Shown in pieces: positions 50,622-62,007 of a stretch of 64,000 bases of DNA (position 1 is the first letter of the stretch; the number at the start of each line of letters is the position of its first letter). The position numbers and the translations under genes are program-made. The stretch lies in contig OY978525.1 in assembly GCA_963854835.1 (NCBI GenBank), positions 43,047,554 through 43,111,553 on the forward strand, in the 5' to 3' direction. The stretch is from Megamerina dolium (taxonomy: Eukaryota > Arthropoda > Insecta > Diptera > Megamerinidae). A model generated the notes under the pieces. It was not told the origin of the DNA and made no database searches. It saw only the letters and a list, made by a program, of their open reading frames with translations.

Positions 50622-51905
50622 TGGTGAAAATTGACCAACTAAAAGTGGACCAACTGAAAAAAAAAGTTTTCAGAGATGAATCTATCGTCATCAGGTGAGG
50701 CTAAGGAAAGCCATGGAGGCTAAGGGTATTAATGTAGAAGAACATGAGTTCTTCGAGGAAGCCAATATACATGCAGTTGTGCACGCTCAGGAAGAGAGCA
50801 AGATAGATTCGAGTGGTCAACTCATGGAATTCATGAAATCCATGATGCAACAACAGCAACAGCAACTGCTAGGAATTAATGCGTAGTTACAAGAACATAG
50901 CGTATGGCAATTCAAGAAGGTTTGTATCGCCAAGAAAACATTGTGGGAGAGTTCCAGAAAACAATTGACTCGAAACTTCAAGAACATTCGGCACGCCAAG
51001 AAAACGCTATGGAGAATTCCACAAAACAATTGACTCCAAGTTTTAAGAATATTCGGCTGAATTGCGTATGGAAATTCAAGAAGATTCGGTTCGCCAAAAA
51101 CACGTCATCGAAAATCTACAAAAAGGAATTGAGATTACATTTCAGGAAATTTCCTGAGCCATAAATGAAAAGGTCACAGGTCAGAAAGAACACGTAGATG
51201 ATTTGGAAGATCAGTTCGAGAAATTACAGCACGAACTCAATCAACTAAAAATAAATGGACCAGCCATATCAGTGATTAGAGATCCAAGCACAATCAAACT
51301 AAAGCCACCAACATTTGACGGAAGTACGCCATTCAATATCTTCGAGCTTCAGTTCGAGACAACAGCTTCGAAGAATCAGTGGAACGATAGTGACAAGACT
51401 GCTGCTTTAATAGTGGCATTAAAAGGTAATGCATCCGAAGTGTTCCAGATGGTTCCAGATAAAGATCGTGGTAGCTATCAGTCACTGATGGACGTACTCC
51501 AGCGGAAATATGGAAATGAATATAAGAGTCAATTACATCGAGTGGAATTAAGACCGCGAGTGCAACGGAGTAATGAGAGCCTTCAGGAATTCGCTTCCGA
51601 TATTAAGCGCTTATGTCATCTAGCGTTCTCCGGAAATTTGGAAGAATTCGCCGAAAAAAATGAAAATAGAGGCATTCATAGATGGTATACGTGATGGAGA
51701 AACTAACCGTGTCCTAGTCATGTCACATATGCAAGAGATGTGCCGACTATACAAAACTCGTACAACACTTTTCCATACACAATCTGATGGCATGGTAGAA
51801 CGATTTAACCGTACCTTGGAGGAATATTTGAGAAAAGTCGTAGATAAATACCAAAAAGACTGGAATGTACAAATACCAATGTTCCTCAACATGATGAGAT
51901 TATAG
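50622..51905 (+). pseudogene. G6 Gag joined to integrase fragment
   Basis: The start MVKIDQLKVDQLKKK is frameshifted within the SAP-like domain. Coiled coil and Q-rich parts occur at 50695-51230, and capsid LKPPTFDGSTPFNIFELQF to LQEFASDIKRLCHLAF at 51290-51650. A frameshift occurs at 51655. The jump at about 51726 leads to the integrase segment DGMVERFNRTLEEYLRKVVD, ending IPMFLNMMRL. Not functional. Confidence 0.83.
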
Positions 51906-51934
51906 TACAGATAATGACGTAGTGTATCGTATTT

Positions 51935-51962
51935 AACGTGCCTCGAATAAAAGAGGCACGTT
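51935..51962. repeat. 10-bp foldback at the G6 end
   Basis: Arms aacgtgcctc (51935-51944) and gaggcacgtt (51953-51962), loop gaataaaa. The left arm is normal gypsy sequence (cgtgcctgg in G1); the right arm is an inverted copy that ends the element. Confidence 0.8.
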
Positions 51963-52403
51963 GAATTACATAACGGTGACCAATTTTTTCCATGTTTACA
52001 AATTCACTGAGGTCGTAACTTTAAAAGCTCAAAAAAAAAAAAAAAATAAATAAAAACGTGTCGCATGGAAACTTAAAACACATGTTTTATAAGGTTGCCA
52101 CTTTTCACGAAAAATTTTTTTTTCAAACTATATGTCAGGTCAGTTAGTTCTGGGACCGCAATCGTATGTATGTGGGAAATCGTGCATATGCATAAAAGCA
52201 CAAATGTGTGTGTGCATGTTTTTTTTATTTTTTTTTTTATTTTAACGAGGAGGAAAACATCGAAAGCCTATATCAGTGCGAGAGTTTAACCCGCTAAAAC
52301 CACCTCTCGTCCGGACGGAAGATTCCTCCTGGAACGACCGCTAAGTATTTCGTCAGGAAGACCGTCATGAGCGATTTTGCTCGTAGTTCGTTAGGTAGGT
52401 CAT

Positions 52404-52676
52404 TTAGTTCGTACCTGTCAACATTGCAGCAGCGTTCATTCTGCGTCCCATTGCTCTATGGCGTTCTATGCGTCGGAGCTCAGTCATCATTCGTGCAGCT
52501 ACCGATTGTACTACAGGGCAGAAAGGATCTTCCTCGTGCTTAAAACGGTGTAGATATTGCTTAAAACATCCATGTCCGCTTATCAATTGAGTTAGATGGA
52601 AATCCACTTCACCATGTCTTCTGTTAAACCAAACTTCTACGTTTGATATCAACCTGTATGTCCATCTACCTTTCAC
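52404..52676 (-). pseudogene. D ORF2 C-terminal region
   Basis: GEVDFHLTQLISGHGCFKQY and HEEDPFCPVVQS correspond to the C-terminal finger region of R1-type ORF2 (SGHGCF...C). The expected cysteine/histidine-rich part after FCP is deleted. It is followed by MMTELRRIERHRAMGRRMNA. A stop separates it from the RT frame. Confidence 0.75.
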
Positions 52677-52682
52677 GGATGT

Positions 52683-54557
52683 TTACCACCTCTGTTGCCA
52701 CTCCAAGAGACTACGTCGCCTCTCTTCCTCCTTTGATGTATTTCTGTCCGATGAGTGAATTCGCTGCAGTTCGCGTGCCAGTATGTCAATAGGTAGCATT
52801 GACGCAATGACCACGATTGCATCGTCTGACACGGTGCGAAAAGCGCTAGCTACTCGCAGTGCACTCAAACGGTATGTAGATCTGATGCTAGCCATGTATG
52901 TAGCTTTCTGCGTTGCGTCAACCCAAACTGGAGCTGCATACAGCATGATAGAGCTTGTCACCTTTGCCAGCAATTTCCTTTTACTAGAACGGGGTCCACC
53001 TATGTTCGACATTATGCGCGACAAAGCATTATTCACCTTTGCAGCTTTATCGCTAACCGCGGCAAGGTGTTCCTTAAAAGACTGCCGTGTGTCAATTCGT
53101 ACGCCCAGGTATCTGATGTGGGGTAGCGAGGTGATTTCATGGTCACCAACCTTGAAGGTGAAAACCTCGCGTACTTTCCGTGTGGTGAGGAGTACCGCTT
53201 CTGTTTTTTCGGCCGCTAGTTGTAATCCAGCGCTGTGTAACCACCTCATGATGATGTTTATTGCGTCATTGCATAGTTCCTGCACTTTAGGTATTGTCTT
53301 CTCTATTACAACCAGTGCTATATCATCTGCATAGCCAATCAACTTCGTTCCTACTGGAATACTTATCTTCAGGTTGTCATTGTACATAGCGTTCCATAAT
53401 GTCGGGCCAAGTACTGAGCCTTGTGGAACGCCCCGCGAAACGTTATACTGTTTCACGCCCACATCTGTATCGTATAGCAGTACTCTCTTGTCGAAGTAGT
53501 TGGCGATTATCCGCGTCAGGTACTTTGCGGTGCTAAAATTTTCAAGTGCCTGTATGATCTTCGGCCACTTTGCTGTGTTGAAGGCGTTCTTGACGTCCAG
53601 TGTTACTACTGCGCAGTATTTCTTATCACCCCACCTCCACCTTATTCCGCTAGTAGCTTCACGACCTATGTTTATTACTATTTGCACCGCATCTATTATA
53701 GACTTCCCTCTGCGGAAGCCAAATTGTGTGGATGATAAGCCATTTGGCCGTTCCAACGTCTCCTGCAAACGATTAACAATTATCCTCTCCAGTATCTTCC
53801 CCAATGAATCTAGCATACACAGCGGCCGGTATGATGACGGCTGGTCTGGTTGTTTGCCGGGTTTTAGAAGAAGCATGAGTCTCTGACGTTTCCACATAGG
53901 AGGAAAAACACCCTCACGTAGACATTTGTCAAACATCGTTGCAGAAATACTGGGGTCCGCTTTGATAGCTGCCTTCATTGCTACATTAGGAATGCCGTCG
54001 GGTCCTGGAGCCTTATTATCTCCCACTTTATTCACTTCTTCTGCAGTTACCGCTGGAATGTCACCTATTTCCGCGGGTGAGCAGTAGTATTCCAAACTCT
54101 CTTCGAGGGGGGGGAACAATACATTTACCACCCGTTCCATTAGCACTGGGTCCGTCGGTTGTGGTGATCTTGGTCCTCTTACTTTATTCATAACTATTTT
54201 GTACGCCCTGCCCCAAGGATCGGTATCTGCACTTTCTCGGAGGTCTTTGAAACATGCATCCTTGCTCGTTTTTATCGCCTTTTTAAGCTGATTGCGGCAT
54301 AGTTTATATATCTCGCGTAGCAGGTCTCGTGACGGTCGTTTTCGTGCTCTTTGTACTCTTCTACGGGCTTGATTGCAGTGCTTCCTGAGCTCTGCAATGT
54401 TTTCGTTCCACCAATAGACCGGTTTTCTTGTCGGCTTTTGTGTTTTCCTAGGCATCGCCGCATCACATGATCTCTTCATCAGTGCCATGATATTTTCTGC
54501 CATATTTGTTGCATTCTCACCAGATGTAGTCCCATCTTCCCATATCGGCAGGAACAC
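52683..54557 (-). CDS. D ORF2: R1-clade reverse transcriptase (624 codons open)
   Basis: A long open RT frame lacking the endonuclease. Motifs in order: PVYWWNENIAELRK and the linker; DNKAPGPDGIPNVAMKAA (about 177-195); SSYRPLCMLDSLGKILE (about 245); FGFRRGKSIIDAV; CAVVTLDVKNAFNTAKW (motif A, about 318-334); SRGVPQGSVLGPTLWN; YADDIALVVI (motif C, about 408); the thumb with LGVRIDTRQSFKEHL. Both catalytic aspartate blocks are intact. The ORF starts within former endonuclease/ORF1 junction sequence, so the ATG at 54557 is not the native start. It is probably a fossil that has not yet acquired stops. Confidence 0.83.
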   Translation of the reverse strand: MFLPIWEDGTTSGENATNMAENIMALMKRSCDAAMPRKTQKPTRKPVYWWNENIAELRKHCNQARRRVQRARKRPSRDLLREIYKLCRNQLKKAIKTSKDACFKDLRESADTDPWGRAYKIVMNKVRGPRSPQPTDPVLMERVVNVLFPPLEESLEYYCSPAEIGDIPAVTAEEVNKVGDNKAPGPDGIPNVAMKAAIKADPSISATMFDKCLREGVFPPMWKRQRLMLLLKPGKQPDQPSSYRPLCMLDSLGKILERIIVNRLQETLERPNGLSSTQFGFRRGKSIIDAVQIVINIGREATSGIRWRWGDKKYCAVVTLDVKNAFNTAKWPKIIQALENFSTAKYLTRIIANYFDKRVLLYDTDVGVKQYNVSRGVPQGSVLGPTLWNAMYNDNLKISIPVGTKLIGYADDIALVVIEKTIPKVQELCNDAINIIMRWLHSAGLQLAAEKTEAVLLTTRKVREVFTFKVGDHEITSLPHIRYLGVRIDTRQSFKEHLAAVSDKAAKVNNALSRIMSNIGGPRSSKRKLLAKVTSSIMLYAAPVWVDATQKATYMASIRSTYRLSALRVASAFRTVSDDAIVVIASMLPIDILARELQRIHSSDRNTSKEEERRRSLLEWQQRW

Positions 54558-55723
54558 GTCCTGCTGGATGGTTATATCCCCAACACTTGAAGCACCTTAT
54601 TGGTGAGATGCAATCACGTATTCGGCAAGAAACCCTTCCCATTCGGATCCGCTGCGCTTTTAGTACCTTTGCAGAGTCCACAACTGCTGGACTGATGTAA
54701 GCTGTTTGAGTACCTTGTTGCCCTATTTTCATGTTACGGGCCTCTGACTCGTCCGGTCGCAGAATGTCACACTGTGCATGTAAAGCGTCACACACATCTT
54801 TAGCCGTTGTAACTTTGAATCGTGCTGGAGAGAGTTTTTACTAAAACTTCAGCCGAGTCGCCTAGCACTTCCTTCGCAGCCATCTGGAATTCTACCATGC
54901 TTCCGGTGTTCGCTTTTGATTCAGAAGCAGTTAATTTTTGGCTGTCCGTCGCACAGTCATTATATTTTCTTCTAAGGATTTCAGTGCATCATCGCCTTTT
55001 ATTTTTCTTAATATTTCTGCATACGTGATGGATGCTGAAGCCGCTATGATGAGTGCGTCTGGTTTAGCTTTTACACCAATGTATTTTTTCTGCTTTTTTG
55101 TACTTTCGTCAACTTTTTTTGTAGTTATGTTCGTTCCAGTATTGTAAAGCCCTTTGCATTCGTATTCTTCTCCTGTTGCTTAGTTTTATTTTCCGCCACT
55201 GGTGTCACCTTTGCTGCATTTGGTGGTTTAACCTGGGATGCCTGAGTTGGTGCATTTTTCGGCTTGGTTTGCAATATATGACGCTTCATTGGGGTCATTT
55301 CATATTCATTTTCTTGCCTCCTCTTCTCTTCTGGGGCCTGTAAAGCCCATGGTGACGTTTGGGTGCAATTGGTCTTTCATATCACTCTTTTTGCCTCCTC
55401 GTCTTTTTGCTCTATAGCAGATAGTTCGTACAACGGCTTGATACTATCTATTGCATCTCTCGCTGATGGATTGAGTGTCATTTTCCGTCTTCCATAATAT
55501 GAACTAAGCTTCTTATTTGTTCACATAGCTTATGGAATGATGACTGGCTCACTGTTTTATCACCTGTTTTGTGTTCTACGATTGTGATCGTCGCTTTTGG
55601 AGAACGAGGAACTATGCTGCTCCTTTTGAATGGGTCTTCGGTATCTTTTGTCGACCTATCTCCTGTTAATATGTTGCTGATATTACTGCTGCTATTGTTG
55701 TTAGTTTTATTTATTTTCTCCAT
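54517..55723 (-). pseudogene. D ORF1: R1-type Gag-like protein, frameshifted
   Basis: Starts MEKINKTNNNSSSNISNI at 55723. Pieces in shifting frames: RSPKATITIVEHKTGDKT, NAPTQASQVKPPNAAKVTP, PDALIIAASASITYAEILRK (the alanine-rich -YAEILRKIK block of R1 ORF1), VTTAKDVCDALHAQCDIL and a truncated knuckle CFKCWGYNHPA. It ends at the deletion junction at 54517-54555. Confidence 0.75.
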
Positions 55724-55760
55724 TTACTTTCTATACCAGCGGATCGTGTGTAGGAGGGCG

Positions 55761-56394
55761 GGTCGAAAAAAACTGGAACGGTTGTACCCTTGGGGACTGT
55801 GCCCCTACCCCACTTCCCCGAGGCCTATCCTTCGCTTTGCCGGTTCTGGAAAACACGTACGAGCCAGCACTCGCCGGGGCAACTTAAGCTACAACTTCTG
55901 CATCCAATGCACACTTCCTGACTAAGGCATGAAGGGTCTGATTTCTGATACCCACCGCGGCTTACATCTCGACAGAGTAAGCTCACATCACCCTCTTTAT
56001 CCCAACAGTAGAGTAAACTGTTAGGGTTTTGAGGGACACCCAGTGCGCCGCGGAGTGTACCAGTCAATCTAACATCCGCACCTAACATGGTGTACAGACT
56101 GGTGTCGATTCGCCACTGTCACAGGAACTTCATAGGATATGCTGGATTTTATACCGCATCTTCCGCTCCTGCCGCTCATCGTCAGGGATTGCTTATTCGT
56201 TTAAACTTATCTCGCAACTAACTTGCTACTACAGGCCTTCCGGCTATCCGCGACTGGTAGCTTAGAGCCTAGCTATAGTACCCGATCCCGTAAGATCAGA
56301 CCGTCCGTGAGGTCCACCTCTCTGCTTGCAAAGGGACCCATGGGATCTTAAGGTGATTACACTACGAGCAGAGATAACGACTTCGACTTTAAGC
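55761..56394. other. Non-coding interval between two divergent R1-type LINEs
   Basis: It should contain the 5' UTRs of D (minus) and C (plus), or host DNA between them. It is more GC-rich than the rest of the window and has no long open frame. I see no long inverted repeat between the two halves, so this is not a simple palindrome of one element. Confidence 0.5.
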
Positions 56395-57720
56395 ATGGAA
56401 ATAAATAAAATAAAAAACAACAATAATAGTAAAAATACAAAAGAGGACGCTTCGAAGGCCTAAATTAATGTACAGTAAAGCGGTCGAGTAGCAAACAAAC
56501 AAGTCAGCTTGAGGCAGAAAACTCGCCGGCTGTTGGGGTAAATAACCCGGATGAGTGCAACACTCCATCTGTGTCAGAGTTGCCGGTAGAGGTTCACTCA
56601 CCGATAAAAGCTACAAGTAGGGGAGATGCTATGACGAAACAAAAATTGAGAAATGAGGAGACCCAACGGGAGGATCAGGTAGACCCAACTACTGCTGATA
56701 TACGGAAGAACGAAGAATTTGGCCACAAATGGCCTGGGCCACAAAATTGCTCAGCTCAAGAACATGATTGAATCGCAAAGGCACATTAACCAGATGATGA
56801 GAGATTTGGTATCTAATATTGCAGCCTTTCAAGAAGAGGCATCTGAAAGATACTCGCATAAGTGGCGAGGCCCAACCATTGTGGCGTCAAAAGGTGCACA
56901 GACATCGCCTACAAGACAGCATGACAAAGTTATTGGTCAGAAGCAGAAGATGCAAAATGTAGCAGTCAGGGCGAAAGAACTTGACATGGAGAGGACACAG
57001 AACTCAAAACAACAGAGTAAGGAGGACTGGCAGCTTGTTATAAAGAAGGGAGCAAACAAGCCACCACCAGAAAGGAATTTCCTTAGAAAATAAAGGAAAA
57101 GTAGTACTAAAGTAGAACTAAAATCGGGAACTTATCATACGCTGATATATTAAGAGAACTGAAGACTAATCCAGATTTTAAGCAGCTTGGCGAAGAGGTT
57201 AATAAAATCAAGAAGATCTCTAAAGGTGAAATATTATTAGAGTTAAAAGGCAAACCAAGTAAGAAAACAGAAAAATATAGGGAAGCGATGGAACAAGCTC
57301 TCCAAAAGCCAGCTAGCATCAAAACACTGCGACCTCACATCACTATTGAATTATTGAATGTCGGGATTTAGATGAAATTACTGTGGCGAAAGCCTTCCTG
57401 CAAAGTAATATTAAATGGTGAGCGAATCCGTGTGGCTTGAGTTAATTGCAGATTACGTGAATATATAACTCCAACGAGCCGCTTTAAGTGCCTTGGTTTA
57501 TATCAAGGCACATATAGACCGCACAGATGCATGCGCTGTGGAAACAAAGTCCATCGTGTAAACCTGTGTAAAGCACAGCCCAAATGTGTTATTTGTGAAC
57601 CAGGAAGTAAAGGTAGAAACGAACACCCTAATGGATGTTATAAATGCCCAGCCTATAAAGCAGTTCTACAAGAAATAAGAATTATTAGGTGCATTCAGAT
57701 AAATCTAAGCCACTGTTAAG
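56395..57720 (+). pseudogene. C ORF1: R1-type Gag-like protein, frameshifted
   Basis: The ATG at 56395 opens MEINKIKNNNNSKNTK (similar in style to D ORF1) and then a stop. Later frames give MIESQRHINQMMRDLVSNIA (56719-57093), SYADILRELKTNPDFKQLGE, KISKGEILLELKGK and zinc knuckles MRCGNKVHRVNLCKAQPKCV, CYKCPAY (57531-57719). The order is the usual R1 ORF1 one. Several frameshifts. Confidence 0.75.
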
Positions 57721-59440
57721 CAGCACAGGATATCCTTCTGAACACAATAGCTGAACAACAAATTCACGTTGTACTAATAAGCGAGCAATACTAAAATCTA
57801 GTAAATAATGGTTAGTGGTTAAGTGACATGAGCATTAAACCATCGATATGGACCTTCGGTAATCTGTCTTTCGAATGCAAAAGTAGCACGCAACACGTAG
57901 GTTTTGTTTATGCACAAATTAAAGGAGTACATTTCTACAGTTGCTATGCACCGCCAAGTGCAACAACACAAGACTTTGAAGATATGGCGGACCGATTAGT
58001 ATATGAAGCGTGAGGAAAATCACGCACAATAATCCGGAATGATTTTAATGCCTGGGCTACGGAGTGGGATTGTGTACGCACGAATCGTCTAGTCACTAGT
58101 CTTAGAAGCGTTCGCCTATTTAGACATGGTGGTGTTGAAACATGGTAATGCATTCACCGAGCGAATATAATATCCGAGCTATGGAATGAAAAGTGTCGGA
58201 TGTATATACACATAGCGACTTTATGGCTACTGTGTACAATACAAACAAAGGCACAAACAAAAGACTGGAAAGTTATAAAACTTGATATGGACGTTTTGGA
58301 ATACGTGCTTGATGGTCTGCATACAATCCAAGGTAATGCTGAAAAACAAGCAGAGCATGTAATGCGATTACGTGAGAACGTGTGTGACGCAGCAAGAAGA
58401 AATATAATAGAAGGGTCCAAATATATAGCTAGCCAACGCTCACAATGTCATTGACACCACAGAATGCAACGGAGGGGTAGAGGTACAGAAAAATATGGGA
58501 ATTTGCAAACATAGTACAAGGCGGCAAGGAAACTGCTGCGAAAGGTGATATCCAAGAGCAAAACCCACGCTTTTCTTAACCTAATTGATGAAGTGCAGAA
58601 CAATACCTGGCGGAGCGCTACAGGTTGTGCTGAATAAAGGTAATAGTAATAATGCTAATTCCCCCATCTGCCCAACCATCATGTCAAAAATCATAAATGG
58701 CCTATGCCCACAACAGAGCTCGGAATTGGTTGAATCTGAAATCCAATTTGATACAGACACAATTCCACTTGTAACCCCAGATGAAGTTGCCACAGCTGCA
58801 CATAAAATAAAAATTGAGAAAACCACAGGACTTAATGGTATACCTATTGTGGTACTCAAGATAGCCATTAAAATGAAGCCAATAACTTTTGCGCTGCTAT
58901 ATACGGCCTGCCTTAGAGAAGGGTCATTTCCACGTCAGTGGAAACGCCAAAGACTTGCCCTAATCCCCAAAGGCGATAAACCACCGGATGAACCGTCGTC
59001 CTATCGTCCACTATGTATGCTGGATACTGCGGGTAAGGTACTAGAGCGGATTATATGCTCTAGACTAGAAAAATACACTCAAGGAGAAACAGGCCTTTCT
59101 GAATGGCAATATGGATTCAGGAAAAAGCATAGCACTGTCGATGCGATTGAAAAAGTGTGGGAAATTGCAAATAAAGCAATGGAAGGGAAAAGATGGAGTG
59201 GGGGCAGTAAAGAATATTGTGCTGTTGTAACCCTAGATATCAAAAACGCTTTTAATTCAGCAAATTGATCGTATACACTAAATGCTCTTCGAGGTATCCA
59301 TGTACCGGGGTACTTAATTCGAATAATTTCAAATTATTTTAAAAGTAGAACTATGTACTATGAAACAGAAGAAGGACCAAAGCAGTACAAGGTGACGGAT
59401 GGAGTACCGCAAGGCTCGGTGCTGCGACCACTTCTTTGGA
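57690..59440 (+). pseudogene. C ORF2: endonuclease and reverse transcriptase, truncated
   Basis: Endonuclease: IRCIQINLSHC (57690), FVYAQIKGVHFYSCYAPPS, RNDFNAWATEW (near 58035; G of GDFNA changed). RT: TGLNGIPIVVLKIAIK, RQRLALIPKGDKPPDEPSSY, YGFRKKHSTVDAIEK, CAVVTLDIKNAFNSAN (motif A), stop at 59266, then DGVPQGSVL in another frame. Motif C (YADD) is absent because the element ends at about 59440. Confidence 0.8.
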
Positions 59441-59464
59441 ATATACTTAACCGAGGAGGCGCCT

Positions 59465-59896
59465 AAAAAAAGCAAAATGGTCGACGGAAGCAGTGTTGTT
59501 GGTCGTCCTCCAAAACTTGCTCCCAAACCACGTAGCTACAACGAGCTATCACGTGATCACTTGCAGATCACGTTGGTGGATGAGACCATTGGTCGCGGGA
59601 AGCCTGTGCTGGACAAGTGGGGCAAAATCGAGGCACGGCTCTCTAAAATCGGCGTGGACCACGTCATGGCAATCACGAAGCCACCACGTTTCGACTCAGC
59701 GGAGGTTGTCCGCGGTTACAGGGTCATCAAATGCAGCATGCGGCATGCCAAACTAAAAATACTCTGCTCTACGAACCCAGAGGAAGAGCAGGAAGATATA
59801 GCCGAGAGCGCCGTAAAACTGTTAGAAGGGGTACAGCTAGACGACGTCCCGAAACAAATTACGAATAACCATGGTCATCAAGGTTGTCCAAATTAA
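59465..59896 (+). pseudogene. B2 ORF1 C-terminal part
   Basis: An open frame of about 140 codons: MVDGSSVVGRPPKLAPKPRS, YNELSRDHLQITLVDETI, GRGKPVLDKWGKIEARLSKI, PPRFDSAEVVRGYRVIKCS, EDIAESAVKLLEGVQLDDVP. This is the same ORF1 domain type as in B1 and B3, probably DUF4780-like. It overlaps the ORF2 start by a few codons. It is truncated at the N-terminus by the junction with R1 element C. Confidence 0.68.
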
Positions 59897-62007
59897 CTTG
59901 CAGCACTCTCGGACTCCTACGTACAACCTTGTCAGCTTCCTGGTGAAGAAGGACCTGGATATGCCCATCGTCCATGAACTCTGGGTGCGGGGCACCGAGA
60001 TCAAGGGCTTCCAGCGAAGAGCTACAACATAATCTATAAACGGATCCAAGGTAGGCCCAGATTATGTATTATAGCAAAAAACACCTAAATATTTTTCAAA
60101 CCCCATTGTACAGTTCACAGGATGTAACGGTTGCTGACCTAGTAGCTGACGGCGTCACACTACGGGTCGCATCAGTATATATGGCACATGAAGAGGTTAG
60201 CAGACTAGCGCAAAAAAGAGGTGACAGGACCCTTCTTCTCGGGTGAGACGCCAATGCCAGGCACGTATTATGGGGAAGCTCCGAGAATAATGAACGAGAT
60301 GAGTCGTTGTATAACTAATAAACACTAAGTTAGTAGTATGTAACAGAAGTGACACCCCCACTTTCACCTTTCCAAGCTCAGCGCAGTATAATGGTTGGGC
60401 GGAAGTGTTGGATGTCTCTTTATTATCAGATAGCGATGTGATAGGGGTTAAAAATTGGAGAGTATCCAGCGAAAACTCCTTCTCCGATCATAGCTTTCCA
60501 CACCGTAATCCTCATAGAACTAACTGGGCGCTGTTCGAACATTTAGTTAGAAATAGATAGGAGCTCCCGTTCATAGAATAACAACCATTGATTCACTAAA
60601 CAGTAGGATCAAAACATCGGAAAAAGCTTTCGGTAAGTCCTTTATATTGTTTTGCCCACTGAAATGTCGAGCTCACTGAAATATAGCAAGAAAACCTTCA
60701 CCCCTTGGTGAAGCCTTGAATTCTCGGAACTAAGGAAGAAAGCAAGATCAGATTAAAACATCAGCTGCTTCACTAGAAATTGGCAAATGTACAAAGAAAG
60801 CCGGAGGCTGTACAAGAAAGCTATTAGCAGCGCCAGAAGAGGGCTGGAAAAAGCGGTAGTAGTATGAATGAGCGGCGCTCTTACGAGTCACTACATCTAA
60901 CAAATGAGATAGTTACGAATGAAAAATAGCATGGGCAATTTTTCACCCTTAGCATGATCCCAGGTCCGGATGGGATCATGCCCAAAATGTTGCACGTAAT
61001 ATTGGACTGTGTTCTCCCGTGGCTGCTACAAATCTTCAAAGCGTGTCTGAAACCAAAGGCTGGCAAGAGAGGACACGAACCAGCGAAGGTTTTGAGACCC
61101 TGGATATATACTTAAGAAATTGGAGAATTCCGTTATATCAACTGCCCAAAATGCATAATGAAAGGGGAAGTCGACAGTAACGGGTCTCCATGAGGTAGTG
61201 CAAACAATTGAGGGATCTCTGGACAACAAACAGTACACCATGGCTACCTTTTTGGACATAGAGGGTGCATTCAACAATGTTAGCACAAAATCTTTCAAAT
61301 GGGCGTAGATGGAAATAGGAGTGGACAACTGTGTTACAATTTGGATCATTTCTGTGCTAGTGACTAGGGTCATATGTGCGATAACAATATCACGATAACA
61401 AAGCTAGTCAAAAGGGGAACCACACAAGGGGGAGTGATTTCCCATCTTCTTTAGCTATGCGTAATAAACAACATCCTTATAAAACTGTACAGCGGCGGTA
61501 TCAAAACGGTGGCGTATTCCGATGATGTGGTGGTAACGGTGTCAGGACTGTGCCCTAGTACGATCAGTGGGATCACGCAAATGGCGTTAGGCGAGCTCAG
61601 CTCTTGAACTATCAGGTGTGGCCTAAGGTTGAACACGTATAAAACAGAACTGATGTTTTTCACCAACAGAATCAAAATACCCAAATATTACTTGCCTAAA
61701 CTAAACCATCAAACCTTAACTCTTTCTTCCAGTGCTAAATACTTGGGAGTTATTTTGGACTCCAAGCTTAGCTGGAGGTTAAATACTAAAAACCTTGTAA
61801 AGAAGGCTTGAATCGCCCTCTATACCTGCAAAAGAGTAATTAGAAGGAAATTTGGTTTCCTACCAAAACTTATTTTGTGGATGTACAAATCGGTTGTACG
61901 TCCAATTTTATGGTATGGCTCGGTTGTTTGGTGGAAAGCTTTGGATAAGGGCTACACCATTAATAAACTAAGCAGTATACAAAAGTCAGAGAACCTGCGG
62001 CCATTGA
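59872..62007 (+). pseudogene. B2 ORF2: endonuclease and RT remnants
   Basis: Pieces in changing frames: VQINLQHSRT, SQDVTVADLVADGVTLRVAS, QKRGDRTLLLG (60064-60246), KVLRPWIYT-LRNWRIPL (61090-61140), TVTGLHEVVQTIEGSLDNKQ, FLDIEGAFNNVSTKSF (61200-61290; RT motif A), YSDDVVVTVSGLCP (61515-61560; YSDD), FFTNRIKIPKYYLPKLN and YLGVILDSKLSWRLN (61629-61811). Not functional. Confidence 0.78.

Larger units (their letters stand above)
50138..51962 (+). mobile_element. G6: gypsy-group copy, heavily deleted
   Basis: Plus strand: 5' LTR 50138-50591, PBS 50594-50613, Gag from 50622 with frameshifts, then a direct jump at about 51726 from Gag (LVMSH) to the integrase core end (MCRLYKTRTTLFHTQSDGMV), and an end near 51950 in a foldback. 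No zinc knuckle, protease, RT or first integrase half. This is a different deletion from that in G1/G3/G4. Confidence 0.85.
52222..55760 (-). mobile_element. D: R1-clade LINE on the minus strand, endonuclease deleted
   Basis: Poly(A) end as T runs at 52222-52241, 3' UTR to 52403, ORF2 end, RT, then ORF1 and 5' UTR from 55724. ORF1's zinc-knuckle region (CFKCWGYNHPA) is joined directly to sequence ahead of RT (FLPIWEDGTTS) at about 54555, so the endonuclease is missing. It stands back to back with R1-type element C. Confidence 0.82.
56395..59440 (+). mobile_element. C: R1-clade LINE on the plus strand, 3'-truncated
   Basis: ORF1 (56395-57720), then endonuclease and RT (57690-59440). It breaks inside RT after DGVPQGSVL-PLLWNI at about 59440, where LOA-type B2 starts. 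Its protein differs from D, so they are different R1-type families. Confidence 0.8.
59441..62007 (+). mobile_element. B2: second LOA/I-group LINE copy, plus strand
   Basis: Same family as B1. ORF1 C-terminal part 59450-59896, ORF2 from about 59872 (MVIKVVQINLQHSRTPTYNL), endonuclease, RT, cut by J4 at about 62008. Stops and frameshifts are dense. The stretch around the RTE insertion point of B1 is uninterrupted here (ggatatatacttaagaa near 61103-61119), so it shows the empty site. Confidence 0.78.

Noticed and set aside
52783..53334. 183-codon plus-strand ORF
   Set aside because: Antisense of the R1-type RT frame at 52683-54557.
55761..56394. 28S rDNA target between the R1-type LINEs
   Set aside because: I could not recognise conserved 28S sequence around the expected R1 site, so no rDNA claim is made.
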